Positions 53,135 through 62,771 of a stretch of 64,000 nucleotides of DNA are shown here, one piece after another. A program made the position numbers and the translations under genes. Positions within the stretch are counted from its first letter, which is position 1. Each line of letters begins with the position of its first letter. The DNA lies in the NCBI GenBank assembly GCA_963794265.1, contig CAWCDJ010000001.1:1116001-1180000 (forward strand), in the 5' to 3' direction. Source of the stretch: CAWCDJ01 sp963794265 (lineage in GTDB: Bacteria; Acidobacteriota; Terriglobia; Bryobacterales; Bryobacteraceae). The notes beneath the pieces were generated by a model. It did no database searches and had not been told where the DNA came from. It saw nothing but the letters and a program-made list of their open reading frames with translations.

Positions 53135-54412
53135 TTACGGGCTGAACCGGTCCGGCCATCTCCAGCGCGAGATGAGGTACCGCTTCTGTGTCTCGAAAGC
53201 CACGCAGAGTTTCTCCTGCCACGCTTCCACCTGCTCCGCTCCGGCTTCCTGCAATTCCAGAACCGAGGACCCTGCCCATCCGAGGTAGACGGGGGTGATG
53301 GCGCGCAGCAGGTGGTCGCGATCCATCACGCGCAGGCGCCAGGCAAGGCCGAAGTCGTAAATCGTGCGCGCCCAGAGCTCCGCCGGAAAGCGGAACTGCG
53401 ATTCGGGTGCCCGAGAGAGTCTCTTCAAATCCAGCAGCGCCGCCGGAGAAAGAATCTGAGACCAGATTCCCTGGAGGTCCTGGCAGCCCAGCCGGAAAGA
53501 TTCGAGCATGCGGCCGGCATTCACGGCCACGGCGTTGGTGGTGACGGTAAAAGGCGGACCGAAGGCGGAGACAGCTTCCGACCCCCTCACCTTCTGCCAA
53601 AAGACCACGGTCCGTTCCATCTCCTCGAAAAGACTGCCAAGCACGTGGGCTAACGTCGTGCTGAGGTCCGGTGCCACCTCCCTGGGGCTGTGCGCGTGCG
53701 GCCCGAGGAACGTCTGGCAGATGCGGAAATGGCCAAGTACGGCGGGCGTGATGCTCCACGGGTCCGGGGCTGCCCCGGTGCCGTCGGTGGACGACGGTCC
53801 GGCGTAGTGGTCCATCAGCTGAGCGGAAAACGCCAGTTCCGCGGGCATGGGCTGCCGGATGCGGCGCCCGTAGAGCGCCCGGGTGAACGGATAGACGATA
53901 CCATTGCTGATGGCTCCCTCGAACTTGTGGCGCAGGTAGCACGGTACGACGAGATCGAACCCGTGCTGCAAGACCGGGTCGAGCAGGTCGCCGATCCATT
54001 GCGGATTCAGGGATTCGACAGCCGCATCGAGCACCGCGCACGCCTTGGCGCCCAGCCGCTGCCCAACCCGCAGAATGTTCCGCAGCGCCTCGCTGCGTCC
54101 CGGCACTCCCGCCACGGGAGGAGCCAGCAGGTGCACCGGATAGAGCGAATACGGAGCCTGGAGCACCGGCACATGGCCGTTGAGGGCGCTGCGCAGCCGT
54201 GCCGGAGTTCCGTCGCGGGATCCTCCATCGGCGTTGACAATGACGGCACGCAGGGAGGAAAGCCGGTCGGACAAACCACCGACCGCAGCCTCCACCACGC
54301 GCTCGATGGTTTCGACGTTGTTGTAGGTGGGAATTCCGACTACGACATCGACGCTGCCAATCCGGCCCAGGTCCCGCTCGCTCTCCTGCAAGATCGCGTC
54401 TGGCTCAGACAT
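53135..54412 (-). CDS. GT2/GT81-like glycosyltransferase (GpgS/MpgS-related)
   Basis: A 425-residue cytoplasmic protein. The N-terminus SVDVVVGIPTYNNVETIERVV is the nucleotide-sugar-binding strand of a GT-A fold, and NADGGSRDGT stands where the family has its acidic metal-site loop. The stretch AISNGIVYPFTRALYGRRIRQPMPAEL strongly resembles mannosyl-/glucosyl-3-phosphoglycerate synthases in the acceptor loop (quoted in part). Those enzymes make the compatible solutes glucosylglycerate or mannosylglycerate, but here the donor and acceptor are not proven. The C-terminal 150 residues are helical. It is divergent from the GH100-like gene, 100 bases away. Confidence 0.7.
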   Translation of the reverse strand: MSEPDAILQESERDLGRIGSVDVVVGIPTYNNVETIERVVEAAVGGLSDRLSSLRAVIVNADGGSRDGTPARLRSALNGHVPVLQAPYSLYPVHLLAPPVAGVPGRSEALRNILRVGQRLGAKACAVLDAAVESLNPQWIGDLLDPVLQHGFDLVVPCYLRHKFEGAISNGIVYPFTRALYGRRIRQPMPAELAFSAQLMDHYAGPSSTDGTGAAPDPWSITPAVLGHFRICQTFLGPHAHSPREVAPDLSTTLAHVLGSLFEEMERTVVFWQKVRGSEAVSAFGPPFTVTTNAVAVNAGRMLESFRLGCQDLQGIWSQILSPAALLDLKRLSRAPESQFRFPAELWARTIYDFGLAWRLRVMDRDHLLRAITPVYLGWAGSSVLELQEAGAEQVEAWQEKLCVAFETQKRYLISRWRWPDRFSP

Positions 54413-54512
54413 GTTTTGCAGATTTGGGCTCTCTTTTCCATCATCTCACGCGTGCTTTCGTACGAACCATACGATGGATTCCGAGGAAGCGGGCGCGCGT
54501 CCATGAGATATC

Positions 54513-55826
54513 ATGAGTGTTCGTTTCAGCACGAAGGTGGGATTTGGCTTGACGGACGACGAGGCTGTCTCCAGGCGTGAAGGTGAAATCGCCGAGGATC
54601 CGCGGGCTGGCGCAAGACATGGCGATTCGAGCCAACGCGCCCTCCTCGACAGCGCCTGCCTGCGGGCGGTGGAGGTGCTCCGGCACTGCAGCCATCCGGC
54701 TGGCATGAAGGCTTCCGCGCGCGCCTACGGCCATCAGCAGGTGTGGGTTCGGGACAGCATGATCGCGCTGCTCGGGGCGACTTTTGCGGAAGACGCCGCC
54801 ATCCGCTCCTCCCTGCTGGCGAGCCTCTCGGTTTTCCGCCGGCACCAAACCCAAGAGGGCCTCATGCCCAATCACATCGACCTGGAGGAACTCCGGCCCA
54901 ATTTTCGCGCGTACGCTGACGGCGGGTTGTGGTACGTCATCGGCAGCAGCATCTGCGCGCCGGATTTCCGCGGCGTGCGCAAGGCCCTATCGTGGTACGA
55001 CTGCCAGGATGTAGACCATACCGGGTTAATCAGCATTCAGGAGGCTTCGGATTGGCAGGACCTCTTCTGCACCCGGGGGAAGGGGCTTTACGTCAACTGC
55101 CTGCGTGTGATCGCTTTGCGCCGCGCGGCGCAACTGGCCGGAATTCGGGGAAAAGAACGCTTGGCGGCGCGCTGGCTCGAGCAGGCCGGGGCGGCGGGTG
55201 AAGCCATCAACCGCACGCTTTGGTATGCGGGGGACGGCGACATGCTGCGGCACGTGTCACACTCGTTCAGCACGCCCGATCCGCAACGGGATTCGCTGGG
55301 GCGCCGGCGCCGCCTGCCTTCCAAACGCATCCTGGTGGATGCCGAGTATTACCTGCCCTACGTCAGCTTCCGCGAGGTGGGGGAGTGGTTCGACAGCCTG
55401 GGCAACCTCATGGCGATTCTGGCCGGGGTGGCGGACGAGGCCCGGGGCGCGCACGTGCTGGATTTTATCGCGCGGCACAACCTGGCGGAGCACCCCCTCA
55501 AAGCGATCTACCCGCCGGTCGAGCCGGGCGAACCGGACTGGCGCGATTACTACGGAACCCTGAACCTGCCGGACCACTACCATAACGGAGGCATCTGGCC
55601 GTTTCTGGGCGGGTTCTACGTGGCGGCGCTGGTGAAGATGGGGCGCTATGAAGAAGCGGAGGCGGCGCTGATCCGGTTGGCCCGCCTGAACCTCCAGGGC
55701 GATTTCAATGAATGGCATGACGGCCGGACGGCCGAGCCCAAGGGCGTACACGAGCAGGCGTGGTCGGCGGGAATGCTGCTGTTCGCGCGGCAGTGCGTAG
55801 CGGCAAGAAAAGTGCCGTGGCTCTGA
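54513..55826 (+). CDS. GH100/amylo-alpha-1,6-glucosidase-like glycoside hydrolase
   Basis: A 437-residue (alpha/alpha)6-barrel protein without a signal peptide. Diagnostic segments are YGHQQVWVRDSMIALLG (acidic region 1, including an Asp at the likely catalytic position), TQEGLMPNHIDL, YADGGLWYVIG, YVSFREVGEWFDSLGNLMAIL, NGGIWPFLGGFYVAALVKMG and EWHDGRTAEPKGVHEQAWSAGM. They match the alkaline-invertase/amylo-1,6-glucosidase group. The real substrate might be sucrose, a glucosyl-glycerate or a limit dextrin. Its promoter region is shared with the divergent glycosyltransferase, so the two may act on the same compound. The start is ATG at 54513. Confidence 0.75.
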   Translation: MSVRFSTKVGFGLTDDEAVSRREGEIAEDPRAGARHGDSSQRALLDSACLRAVEVLRHCSHPAGMKASARAYGHQQVWVRDSMIALLGATFAEDAAIRSSLLASLSVFRRHQTQEGLMPNHIDLEELRPNFRAYADGGLWYVIGSSICAPDFRGVRKALSWYDCQDVDHTGLISIQEASDWQDLFCTRGKGLYVNCLRVIALRRAAQLAGIRGKERLAARWLEQAGAAGEAINRTLWYAGDGDMLRHVSHSFSTPDPQRDSLGRRRRLPSKRILVDAEYYLPYVSFREVGEWFDSLGNLMAILAGVADEARGAHVLDFIARHNLAEHPLKAIYPPVEPGEPDWRDYYGTLNLPDHYHNGGIWPFLGGFYVAALVKMGRYEEAEAALIRLARLNLQGDFNEWHDGRTAEPKGVHEQAWSAGMLLFARQCVAARKVPWL

Positions 55827-55878
55827 GACGCGAATCTCGACGGATATCGCCACAAGTTGCGGCGAACTCAACCTTCCT

Positions 55879-56250
55879 CTACGAATGCCTGGCGCGAGAC
55901 GCGGCCAGCGCCTGCTCCACGGCTTCGACCAACTCACCCGGCGGGAACGGCTTATTGAGGAGCCGGAGGCCCTCAGGGATTTCGAGGTTCTCAGGCACGA
56001 AACCACTCATCAATAGAACACTGACGGAGGGATCCAGTGCGCGGATGCGGTTGAGCAGTTCGATGCCGTTCATCCCGGGCATCTGGAGGTCGGTCAGCAC
56101 CAGGTCGATCTTTGAGTGGTACGAGGAAAACACCATCAGCGCTTCGACACCGCTCGACGCGCACAGCACGGTGTGGCCGGTCTGCGTCAGAATCATCGAG
56201 ACAAGCTGCAGCAGGCTGGGCTGGTCGTCGACTACGAGAACGTTTGCCAT
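55879..56250 (-). CDS. Stand-alone response regulator receiver (CheY-like)
   Basis: A 123-residue single-domain response regulator. The acidic pocket is Asp8-Asp9 (VVDDQPS), the phosphorylation site is Asp54 in LVLTDLQMPGMNG, the switch residue is Ser82 in LLMSGF and the conserved lysine is Lys100 in LLNKPFPPGEL. There is no output domain, so it must act by protein contact. It is the last gene of the operon treZ / GH57 / small membrane protein / receiver, six bases after the membrane protein gene. No sensor kinase is encoded nearby apart from the dead PAS remnant far upstream. Confidence 0.93.
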   Translation of the reverse strand: MANVLVVDDQPSLLQLVSMILTQTGHTVLCASSGVEALMVFSSYHSKIDLVLTDLQMPGMNGIELLNRIRALDPSVSVLLMSGFVPENLEIPEGLRLLNKPFPPGELVEAVEQALAASRARHS

Positions 56251-56256
56251 CGCGTG

Positions 56257-56469
56257 CTACCGGCTCTTTGGCCATCGGAACTGCAAGTCCAGAAAGACTA
56301 CGGTCACGAGGATCGCCGCCACTATGGACAGGACCAACGCGATCGACTCACGCACGGTGTTGACATCGACGACATTCTCCACGTCGCTCCAGACGTGAAG
56401 CCAAAGGACCACCGCCAGGAAAGCATAAAACCACTTCTGATAAATCAGTCGTGCGACGAATCGCCTCAT
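56257..56469 (-). CDS. Small two-TM membrane protein
   Basis: A 70-residue protein beginning MRRFVARLIYQKWFYAFLAV, with two hydrophobic helices (WFYAFLAVVLWLHVW and ESIALVLSIVAAILVTVVFL) joined by an acidic loop (SDVENVVDVNTVRES) and closed by a basic tail. I do not recognise the family. I chose ATG at 56469 because GGAGG sits eight bases upstream; a longer start would overlap the GH57 gene end. It is sandwiched between the GH57 gene and the receiver gene in a tight operon, so it may tether either partner to the membrane. Confidence 0.65.
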   Translation of the reverse strand: MRRFVARLIYQKWFYAFLAVVLWLHVWSDVENVVDVNTVRESIALVLSIVAAILVTVVFLDLQFRWPKSR

Positions 56470-56494
56470 TCGGGTCGCCTCCAGGTTCGACCGG

Positions 56495-58895
56495 CTACAC
56501 ATCCGCAAACTGCAATTGGCGGCCGAGGGCTCGAAATGCCTCGGACCATTCCGCGCTATCTCGCAGTTTCGGGTACAAATTCAGCAGCAGATCGTGCCAG
56601 ACGTTTTGCGCGTTCCAGAGCTGAACTTCAAACGGGAGAGAACGCGCCAGTCCCACCGCGCCCGCGAACTCTTCCATCAGTTTCGATTCCCTGGGATTGC
56701 GGGCGAAGTCGGCAGCGATGGCTTCGATGGTGCCGCGCAACGCGAACTCCAGGGTGGCACCGTCTACTTCCACGCCCAGACGGTTGGTTTCTTCCACCAT
56801 GGCGCGGATGCGGGTCAGGTCGAGCGGCCGGCTCTCCATGGTCCTGCGTAAATCCGTGTTGAGGATGAAGTCGGCGGCCATTCGAAAGCGATTGGGAAGC
56901 GGCATTCCGAGCGATCTCACGAAGTACATCAGCATGGCGTCGCTCGCGTAAATCTGGCGGTAGGAGGCTTCGGCGAGCGCCATTCTGGTTTCGAGGATCC
57001 GTCGCACGATGCGCCGCTGCTCGTCGTGGAACAGCAGTTTCAGGCTGTACGCGCCCGGGTCGAAGTGGCGGTCCACGCTGCGGACGATCTCGGCGAAATC
57101 GCCACCCTGGAAGGCTTCCGTCAGTGCCGCCGCCGTCTGCTGGTATGCGGCGTCGCTGACGAACGCGCGAATGCCGCCGCTCACCTGGTGCTCGCCGAGA
57201 TGCAGCACTCCGTAAGTGAAACGCTCGGTTTCCCTGGTGATCGCGGAGGTGCTCCGGGCCTTGCCCAGCACCAGCCGCGCGCTGCCGGCGGAGAGCGCCC
57301 GCCGGTCCTCCTGTGTTACGTCATAGCAGAAAATCCGGCTCTCGGCGGGGTATTCGTCGAACAGCGAGCTGACGGCGTAGTGCGCCGCCACGCTTCGGAG
57401 GCCCACCATTTTGGGGCGGACCAGCTTTTCGTACACCTGGCGGCCGTCGCGCAATTCCGGGAGGTTGCTCCTGGCCTGTTCCAGCAATTCGAGAAATCGC
57501 GGCTCCAGCCCGCGGCCGAACAACTCGCTGAAAAGCTGCAGGGCCCGCGCGGCGTATTGGATCACCTGCACGGTTTCGATGCCGGATAACTCGTCGAAGA
57601 ACCAGCCGCAACTGGTATACATGAGCATCGCGTGACGCTGCATCTCGAGGAGTTTGAGCAGCCGGACCTTCTCGGCCTGGCTGAGCTGGCGCTGTGTATT
57701 GGCGCTGAAGAAACGCTCGAGCGACTCGGGCGAGCGGTCGAGGATGACGTGGATGTAACCGTTGCGGGCCTCCCAGGGGTCGACACCCAGGCGGCGCGCG
57801 GCATCCGCATAGGACGCGGCCATCGTATCGCGCAGCCAGTCAAGCGCGGCGCGCAGCGGCTTGCGCCACTCCTGGTTCCAGCCCGGCGAGCCTCCCGAGC
57901 AGCAACCGCAATTGCTCCGCCACCGCTCGACGCCGTGGATGCAGCTCCAGGAACTGTTCTCGAAAATCTGCGCCTCGTGAGTGGGCGGATAGTTCTCGAG
58001 AAACTCTCCGTAGTTAGTAAGTCGCGCGATGCCCCGGCTCTCTATGTACTCGAGAACGTAGGCCAGCGCCATGTCACCCCGGTGCTGATGATGACCGTAC
58101 GTTTCGCCATCGGTTGCGATGTGAACAATCTGAGGCCAGGCGCGTCCGTCGTCGAAAGCGCATGCCAGGCGTTCCGCAAGATACTCGCCCCGGACCAGCA
58201 GCTTTTCGAACGCCACCGCGCGGGAAATCGGACCGTCATAAAAGAACACGTTGATGCGCCGGCCGGAGCGCAGGTTGACGCGGTACGCCGTCGAGGGATC
58301 GACTCGGCTGCCGCTCACATCCTCCCAGTTCCGGCTGCCGCTGGAACGGACCCGGCTGGCCTGGTTGGGGGCGAGAACGGTGAAACCAACGCCCAACTCA
58401 GCCATGATGTTAAGCGTTTCCAGGTCAGCCGCTGTCTCCGGCAGCCACATCCCTTCCGGCTTGCGGCCGAAGCGAGATTCGAAATCGCGAAGCCCCCACC
58501 AGATTTGCGTGAACTTGTCGCGGCGGTGTGCCAGCGGCATGATCATATGGTTGTACGCCTGAGCCAGCGCCGAGCCGTGGCCCGAAAACTTTGTTTGCTG
58601 ACTCGCGGTCCGCGGCCAGGACGGCCTGGTACACCTCAGGGGAATGCCTGGCGAGCCACTGCAAGAGCGTCGGTCCGAAATTGAAGCTGATCCGCGAGTA
58701 GTTGTTGGCGATCTTCACGATCCGGTTCTCGCCGTCGAGGATTCGCGCCGCCGAGTTCGGCGCGTAGCACTCGGCGGTGATGCGCTCGTTCCAGTCGTGA
58801 TACGGATAGGCCGAATCCTGAAGCTCGATTTCCTCCAGCCATGGATTTTCCCGCGGCGGCTGATAGAAGTGGCCGTGAATGCAGATTTGGCGCAT
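56495..58895 (-). pseudogene. GH57 alpha-glucan-acting enzyme (DUF3536 type), split by a frameshift
   Basis: The N-terminal part (from ATG 58895) reads ICIHGHFYQPPRENPWLEEI, GH57 conserved region 1, and continues to LAADRESANK. The rest is in another frame: GHGSALAQAYNHMIMPLAHR, then region 2 GMWLPETAADLETL and the DUF3536-type C-terminal half to codon 56495. Reading through requires removal of one A in the minus-strand run AAA (plus-strand TTT at 58590-58592), after which ESANKFSGHGSALAQ joins smoothly. As written, the two parts are separate frames, so the enzyme would be inactive unless the shift is an assembly error or is bypassed. Whole length would be about 800 residues. It starts directly after the treZ stop (TAAATG). 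Confidence 0.8.
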
Positions 58896-60785
58896 TTAAG
58901 CTTCGTCCAATTTCCGGGAATATACCAGAACTCCGCGAGCAGGCACGCGGAGCTCGACGCCGCCCGAACGAGTGTCCAGTTGGGGAGCCTGGTCGGGGCC
59001 CGCGCCGTTCCAACGCGCGGCGGCCGAATCGAGGGCCAGTTGCCACACGCCCGCGTTCTCATGCTCACTGCCCTGGTTGACGACGCAGTCGCGGGTGCTG
59101 AAATTCAGAAACACCAGGGAGGTGCGCCGCTCCAAAACCAGCAGTTCCTGGTCCTCGATCGTGTGGATCTCTATCTGCTCGCATTCCGAAACAGGGAAGC
59201 TCCGCCTCAGCCGCAGCAGTTCGGTGTAAAACGCATTCAGGACCGCATGGTTTCCGGAGAGACGCAACTCAGGGTCGATCTTGGAGCGGAGGAATGTGGC
59301 TTCCGATTGCGGATCGGGGCACTCGCCCATCCAGGCGAATGCCGCGAACTCCTCCTTGCGGCCGCGGCGCACGGCTTCCACCAGGTCCGGATCGGTATGG
59401 CTGACGAAATACTGAAATGGCGCGGTCTCTCCGTACTCTTCTCCCATGAACAGCAGCGGTGTAAACGGAGATAGCAGGACCGCGGCAGCCACCAGCTTGA
59501 GCGTTTCGAAATCTGCCAGCGTGCTGAGCCGTTCGCCCAGCATGCGGTTGCCGGTCTGGTCGTGATTCTGCGAGAAGACGATGAACTGCCGGCGTTCGAG
59601 ACCGGCGGTGGAACTGCCGTGACGGCGGTGGCGATAGCGCGAATATTCGCCGGTGTACACATACCCGTCCCGATATGCCTTGGCTACCTGTGAGAACTTG
59701 CCGTAATCGGCGTAATAGCCCGTGTTTTCGCCTGTGAGCAGGGCGCTGATCGCGTGATGGAAACCATCGTTCCATTGCGCATCCAGACCGTAGCCGCCCT
59801 GAGCGCGGGGCCGGATGATTCGGGCATCGTTAGCGTCGCTCTCCGGAAACAGCCAGATCGCCCGCCCGAGCGCTTCGCCCTGGCGATGCACCGCCTGCCC
59901 GAGTTCTTCGAGAAACGGCACCGCCGCCTTGTCGGTGATCGCGTGGACCGCATCGAGGCGCAGCCCGTCTATGCGAAACTCCGTCACCCAGTGCAGCGCG
60001 TTTTCGATGAAGAAGCGGCGCACCTCGTCGGAATGCGGGCCGTCGAAATTGATGGCGGCGCCCCAAGGTGTACGGTAACGGCCGGTGAAATAGGGGCCGA
60101 ACTCGGTCAGGTAATTTCCTTCAGGACCCAGGTGGTTGTACACCACGTCGAGAACCACCGCGAGGCCCTGCCGGTGGCAGGCATCGACCAGCCGCTGCAA
60201 ACCAGCCGGACCGCCGTAGGAATTCTGCACGGCGAAGCAGTGCACGCCGTCGTAGCCCCAGTTCCGGCCGCCCGGGAACTGCGCCACCGGCATGATCTCG
60301 ACAGCCGTAACGCCGAGTTCGGCAAGCCGGGGAAGCTGGGCGATGGCGGCGTCGAAGGTGCCCTCGGGGGTGAAGGTCCCGATATGCAGCTCGTAGAAGA
60401 CGTGCCGTTCGAGCGGAAGCCCCTGCCAGTCCTCAATTTGCCAGTCGAACACCGTCGATACCACCTGCGACGGCCCGTGAACCCCCTCCGGCTGAAAGCG
60501 CGATGCGGGGTCCGGACGTTCGGCGCCGCCGGGCAGCCGGTAGCCGTAGCGGGCGCCTTCCGCCAGATCCGGCACAACCGTGGCGAAGTAGCCGCCGCGC
60601 TCGCGCCCCATAGGGATTTCGCGGGGAGCAGCGCCTTTCAAGACCAGCAGGAGCTCCGGACAGTGGGGAGCCCAGACCGTGAAGCTCACCGAACCGTCCG
60701 GCAGCGGCACGGCACCGACCGGCGGCAAATTCGCTGAGACAGGAGTGGGCCAGTAAGACGCGCACAGTTCGCTCGATGGTGTCAT
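58896..60785 (-). CDS. treZ: Malto-oligosyltrehalose trehalohydrolase
   Basis: A 629-residue GH13_10 enzyme that releases trehalose from maltooligosyl-trehalose. A CBM48-type N-terminal domain (SVSFTVWAPHCPELLLVL, YRLPGGAERPDPASRFQPEGVHGPS in part) precedes the barrel. VYNHLGPEGNYLTEFGPYFTGRY is a TreZ-specific block (in part). The nucleophile is Asp278 in GLRLDAVHAI, the acid/base Glu315 in LFPESDANDARII and the third acid is in FSQNHDQTGNRMLG. FTPLLFMGEEYGETAPF is also conserved. I start it at ATG 60785 because upstream codons show only a basic, low-complexity extension. Its usual partner TreY is not in the window. It heads the minus-strand operon with GH57, the membrane protein and the receiver. 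Confidence 0.94.
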   Translation of the reverse strand: MTPSSELCASYWPTPVSANLPPVGAVPLPDGSVSFTVWAPHCPELLLVLKGAAPREIPMGRERGGYFATVVPDLAEGARYGYRLPGGAERPDPASRFQPEGVHGPSQVVSTVFDWQIEDWQGLPLERHVFYELHIGTFTPEGTFDAAIAQLPRLAELGVTAVEIMPVAQFPGGRNWGYDGVHCFAVQNSYGGPAGLQRLVDACHRQGLAVVLDVVYNHLGPEGNYLTEFGPYFTGRYRTPWGAAINFDGPHSDEVRRFFIENALHWVTEFRIDGLRLDAVHAITDKAAVPFLEELGQAVHRQGEALGRAIWLFPESDANDARIIRPRAQGGYGLDAQWNDGFHHAISALLTGENTGYYADYGKFSQVAKAYRDGYVYTGEYSRYRHRRHGSSTAGLERRQFIVFSQNHDQTGNRMLGERLSTLADFETLKLVAAAVLLSPFTPLLFMGEEYGETAPFQYFVSHTDPDLVEAVRRGRKEEFAAFAWMGECPDPQSEATFLRSKIDPELRLSGNHAVLNAFYTELLRLRRSFPVSECEQIEIHTIEDQELLVLERRTSLVFLNFSTRDCVVNQGSEHENAGVWQLALDSAAARWNGAGPDQAPQLDTRSGGVELRVPARGVLVYSRKLDEA

Positions 60786-60858
60786 CCCCGGTCTTTCCAG
60801 CTTAGCGCGCGACCGGGTGCGCCGCGCCGCGCATTGTGACAATCTATCCTTACAGAGA

Positions 60859-62721
60859 ATGCGTACTGGACGGTTGTCGATCGGCCTGTTGTTCGCCCTT
60901 CTCGCCGCGGCGGGAGTCGCCGGCGGGGAAACCAGGCGCGCCATCTTCGAGGGCGCCGGTCCGGAACAGACCTGGAAGCTGGCGGATTTCGACCCTGCCC
61001 TGCCGGCGGACTGGAGCGGTTACGGGTTCCTGGTGCTCGAACTGAGGCTCTCCGCTCCGCAGCGTTTTGAATTACGCGTCCACGACGCCGGCGGAGTGCG
61101 CGCGGTGCGGCTGTCTCCGGTTCCCGGAGCCTGGATTCGCAGCGCCGTACCGCTCGATATGCTGACCGAGCCCGCGCGGCAGGGGAACGACCTGGCATCC
61201 GTCCACAACAAGCCGCGTCCCATGATGTTTCTCAACCTGATGGGCTCGCCCGGCGAGTTGAAGGCAGTTCGGGAAATCGGAGTGGCGCTGCCGGACCCGG
61301 TGGGCCGGGTGACGCTCGAAATCCGCTCGATCAGACTCTCCAAGGAAGACCCGGGCGACGCGCTGCTGGACGCCAGACCTCTGGTGGACGAGTTCGGGCA
61401 GTGGATCCACGCGGACTGGCCGGGCAAGGCCACCAGCCTCGAGCAGCTCAAGGACGCCTGGGCGGATGAAGAGAGGTCGCTGGAGGCTGCCAGGCCCATG
61501 TACGGCCGCTACGGCGGCTACCAGGAGACCAAGGCCAAAGCCACTGGCTTCTTCCGCGTCGAGAAGATCGAAGGCAAGTGGTGGTTCGTCGATCCGGACG
61601 GCCACCTGTTTTTCTCCACCGGCGCGGATTCGATCGGCACCTCCGCGGCGACCCCGGTGCGCGGTCGCGAGGAGTTGTTCGCGGCGCTTCCGCCGGCCGC
61701 CGGCTCTTCGCCGCGCGGTGAACGCGAAGGGGCTTCCTTCTACACGTGGAATCTGGCGCGCCGCTTCGGTCCGGACTGGGGCCCGCAGTGGGTGGACCTC
61801 ACGGTACGGCGGATGACCGCCTGGGGGTTCAACACCGTGGGCAACTGGTCGGACGCCCGGCTCGGGGAATCGCACCGGATCCCCTACACGTTCGGGCTGC
61901 GCGGCTGGGGCATCGAGAACGGCCCGATGGGCGTGGCCGACGTGTACGCGCCGGACTTCGAAGAGCGGGTCGACCGCGCGGTGGCCGAACAGTGCGAGCC
62001 GCGCAGAAACGACCCCTGGCTGCTGGGCTATTTTCTGGGCAATGAGCCGCCCTGGCCGGGCCGCGAAGGTGTGGCGGCTGACGCCATCCTCAGCGGCCCG
62101 GCCACCGCGCTGCAAAACGCCTTGAAGGCGTTCCTGTCGAAAGGAGATACGCTCGAACGCCGGCGCGAGTTCCTTTACCAGACCTACCACAAGCTGGTGG
62201 AGACCGCCACCGCCGCCATCCGCAAGCACGACCCGAACCACCTGACGCTGGGGCTCCGCTTCGGCTCGACCGCGCCGCCCGAAATCGTCAAGCTCTCGCG
62301 CGTGTTCGACGTCTACAGCCTGAACAATTACGCCTACTCGGTGAACCCGCTCGAGATCGAAAAAGTGCGCACCCTGATCGACAAGCCGATCCTCATCGGC
62401 GAGTTTCATTTCGGCACGCCGGGCCGCGGCATGACGCCGGGCCTGAAGCAGACGGCGAACCAGGAAGAGCGCGGCGCGGCGTATCGTTATTACGTGGAAA
62501 ACGCGGCGGCCGACCCTTCGATCGTGGGAGCGCACTGGTTCGAGTGGGTGGACGAACCCTCCACCGGACGGTTCGACGGCGAGAACTACAACATCGGCAT
62601 GGTCGACGTGACGGACCGGCCGTACCGCGAACTGGTGGATGCGGCACGGAACAATCTGAGGCTGTTGAGCGTACATTCGGGCAAGGACGCACCGGTGACC
62701 AGGCAGGCGAGAATTCAGTAA
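60859..62721 (+). CDS. GH50-like beta-agarase, exported
   Basis: A 620-residue glycosidase with a signal peptide (MRTGRLSIGLLFALLAAAG). An N-terminal jelly-roll domain (to about 200) is followed by the motif YQETKAKATGFFRVEKIEGKWWFVDPDGHLFF (in part), a hallmark of GH50/agarase-like barrels. The probable acid/base is Glu396 in LGYFLGNEPPW and the nucleophile Glu515 in PILIGEFHFG. WFEWVDEPSTGRFDGENYNIGMVDV (in part) closes the active site. Agarases from soil bacteria may act on related galactans rather than agar. I start it at ATG 60859; the upstream codons overlap the divergent treZ promoter area. Downstream lies the third ADOP gene, 50 bases away. Confidence 0.85.
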   Translation: MRTGRLSIGLLFALLAAAGVAGGETRRAIFEGAGPEQTWKLADFDPALPADWSGYGFLVLELRLSAPQRFELRVHDAGGVRAVRLSPVPGAWIRSAVPLDMLTEPARQGNDLASVHNKPRPMMFLNLMGSPGELKAVREIGVALPDPVGRVTLEIRSIRLSKEDPGDALLDARPLVDEFGQWIHADWPGKATSLEQLKDAWADEERSLEAARPMYGRYGGYQETKAKATGFFRVEKIEGKWWFVDPDGHLFFSTGADSIGTSAATPVRGREELFAALPPAAGSSPRGEREGASFYTWNLARRFGPDWGPQWVDLTVRRMTAWGFNTVGNWSDARLGESHRIPYTFGLRGWGIENGPMGVADVYAPDFEERVDRAVAEQCEPRRNDPWLLGYFLGNEPPWPGREGVAADAILSGPATALQNALKAFLSKGDTLERRREFLYQTYHKLVETATAAIRKHDPNHLTLGLRFGSTAPPEIVKLSRVFDVYSLNNYAYSVNPLEIEKVRTLIDKPILIGEFHFGTPGRGMTPGLKQTANQEERGAAYRYYVENAAADPSIVGAHWFEWVDEPSTGRFDGENYNIGMVDVTDRPYRELVDAARNNLRLLSVHSGKDAPVTRQARIQ

Positions 62722-62771
62722 TTCCGGCTCGGGCCTAACCGTACCGCGGATCACGCGTCGAGGGAGTATCC

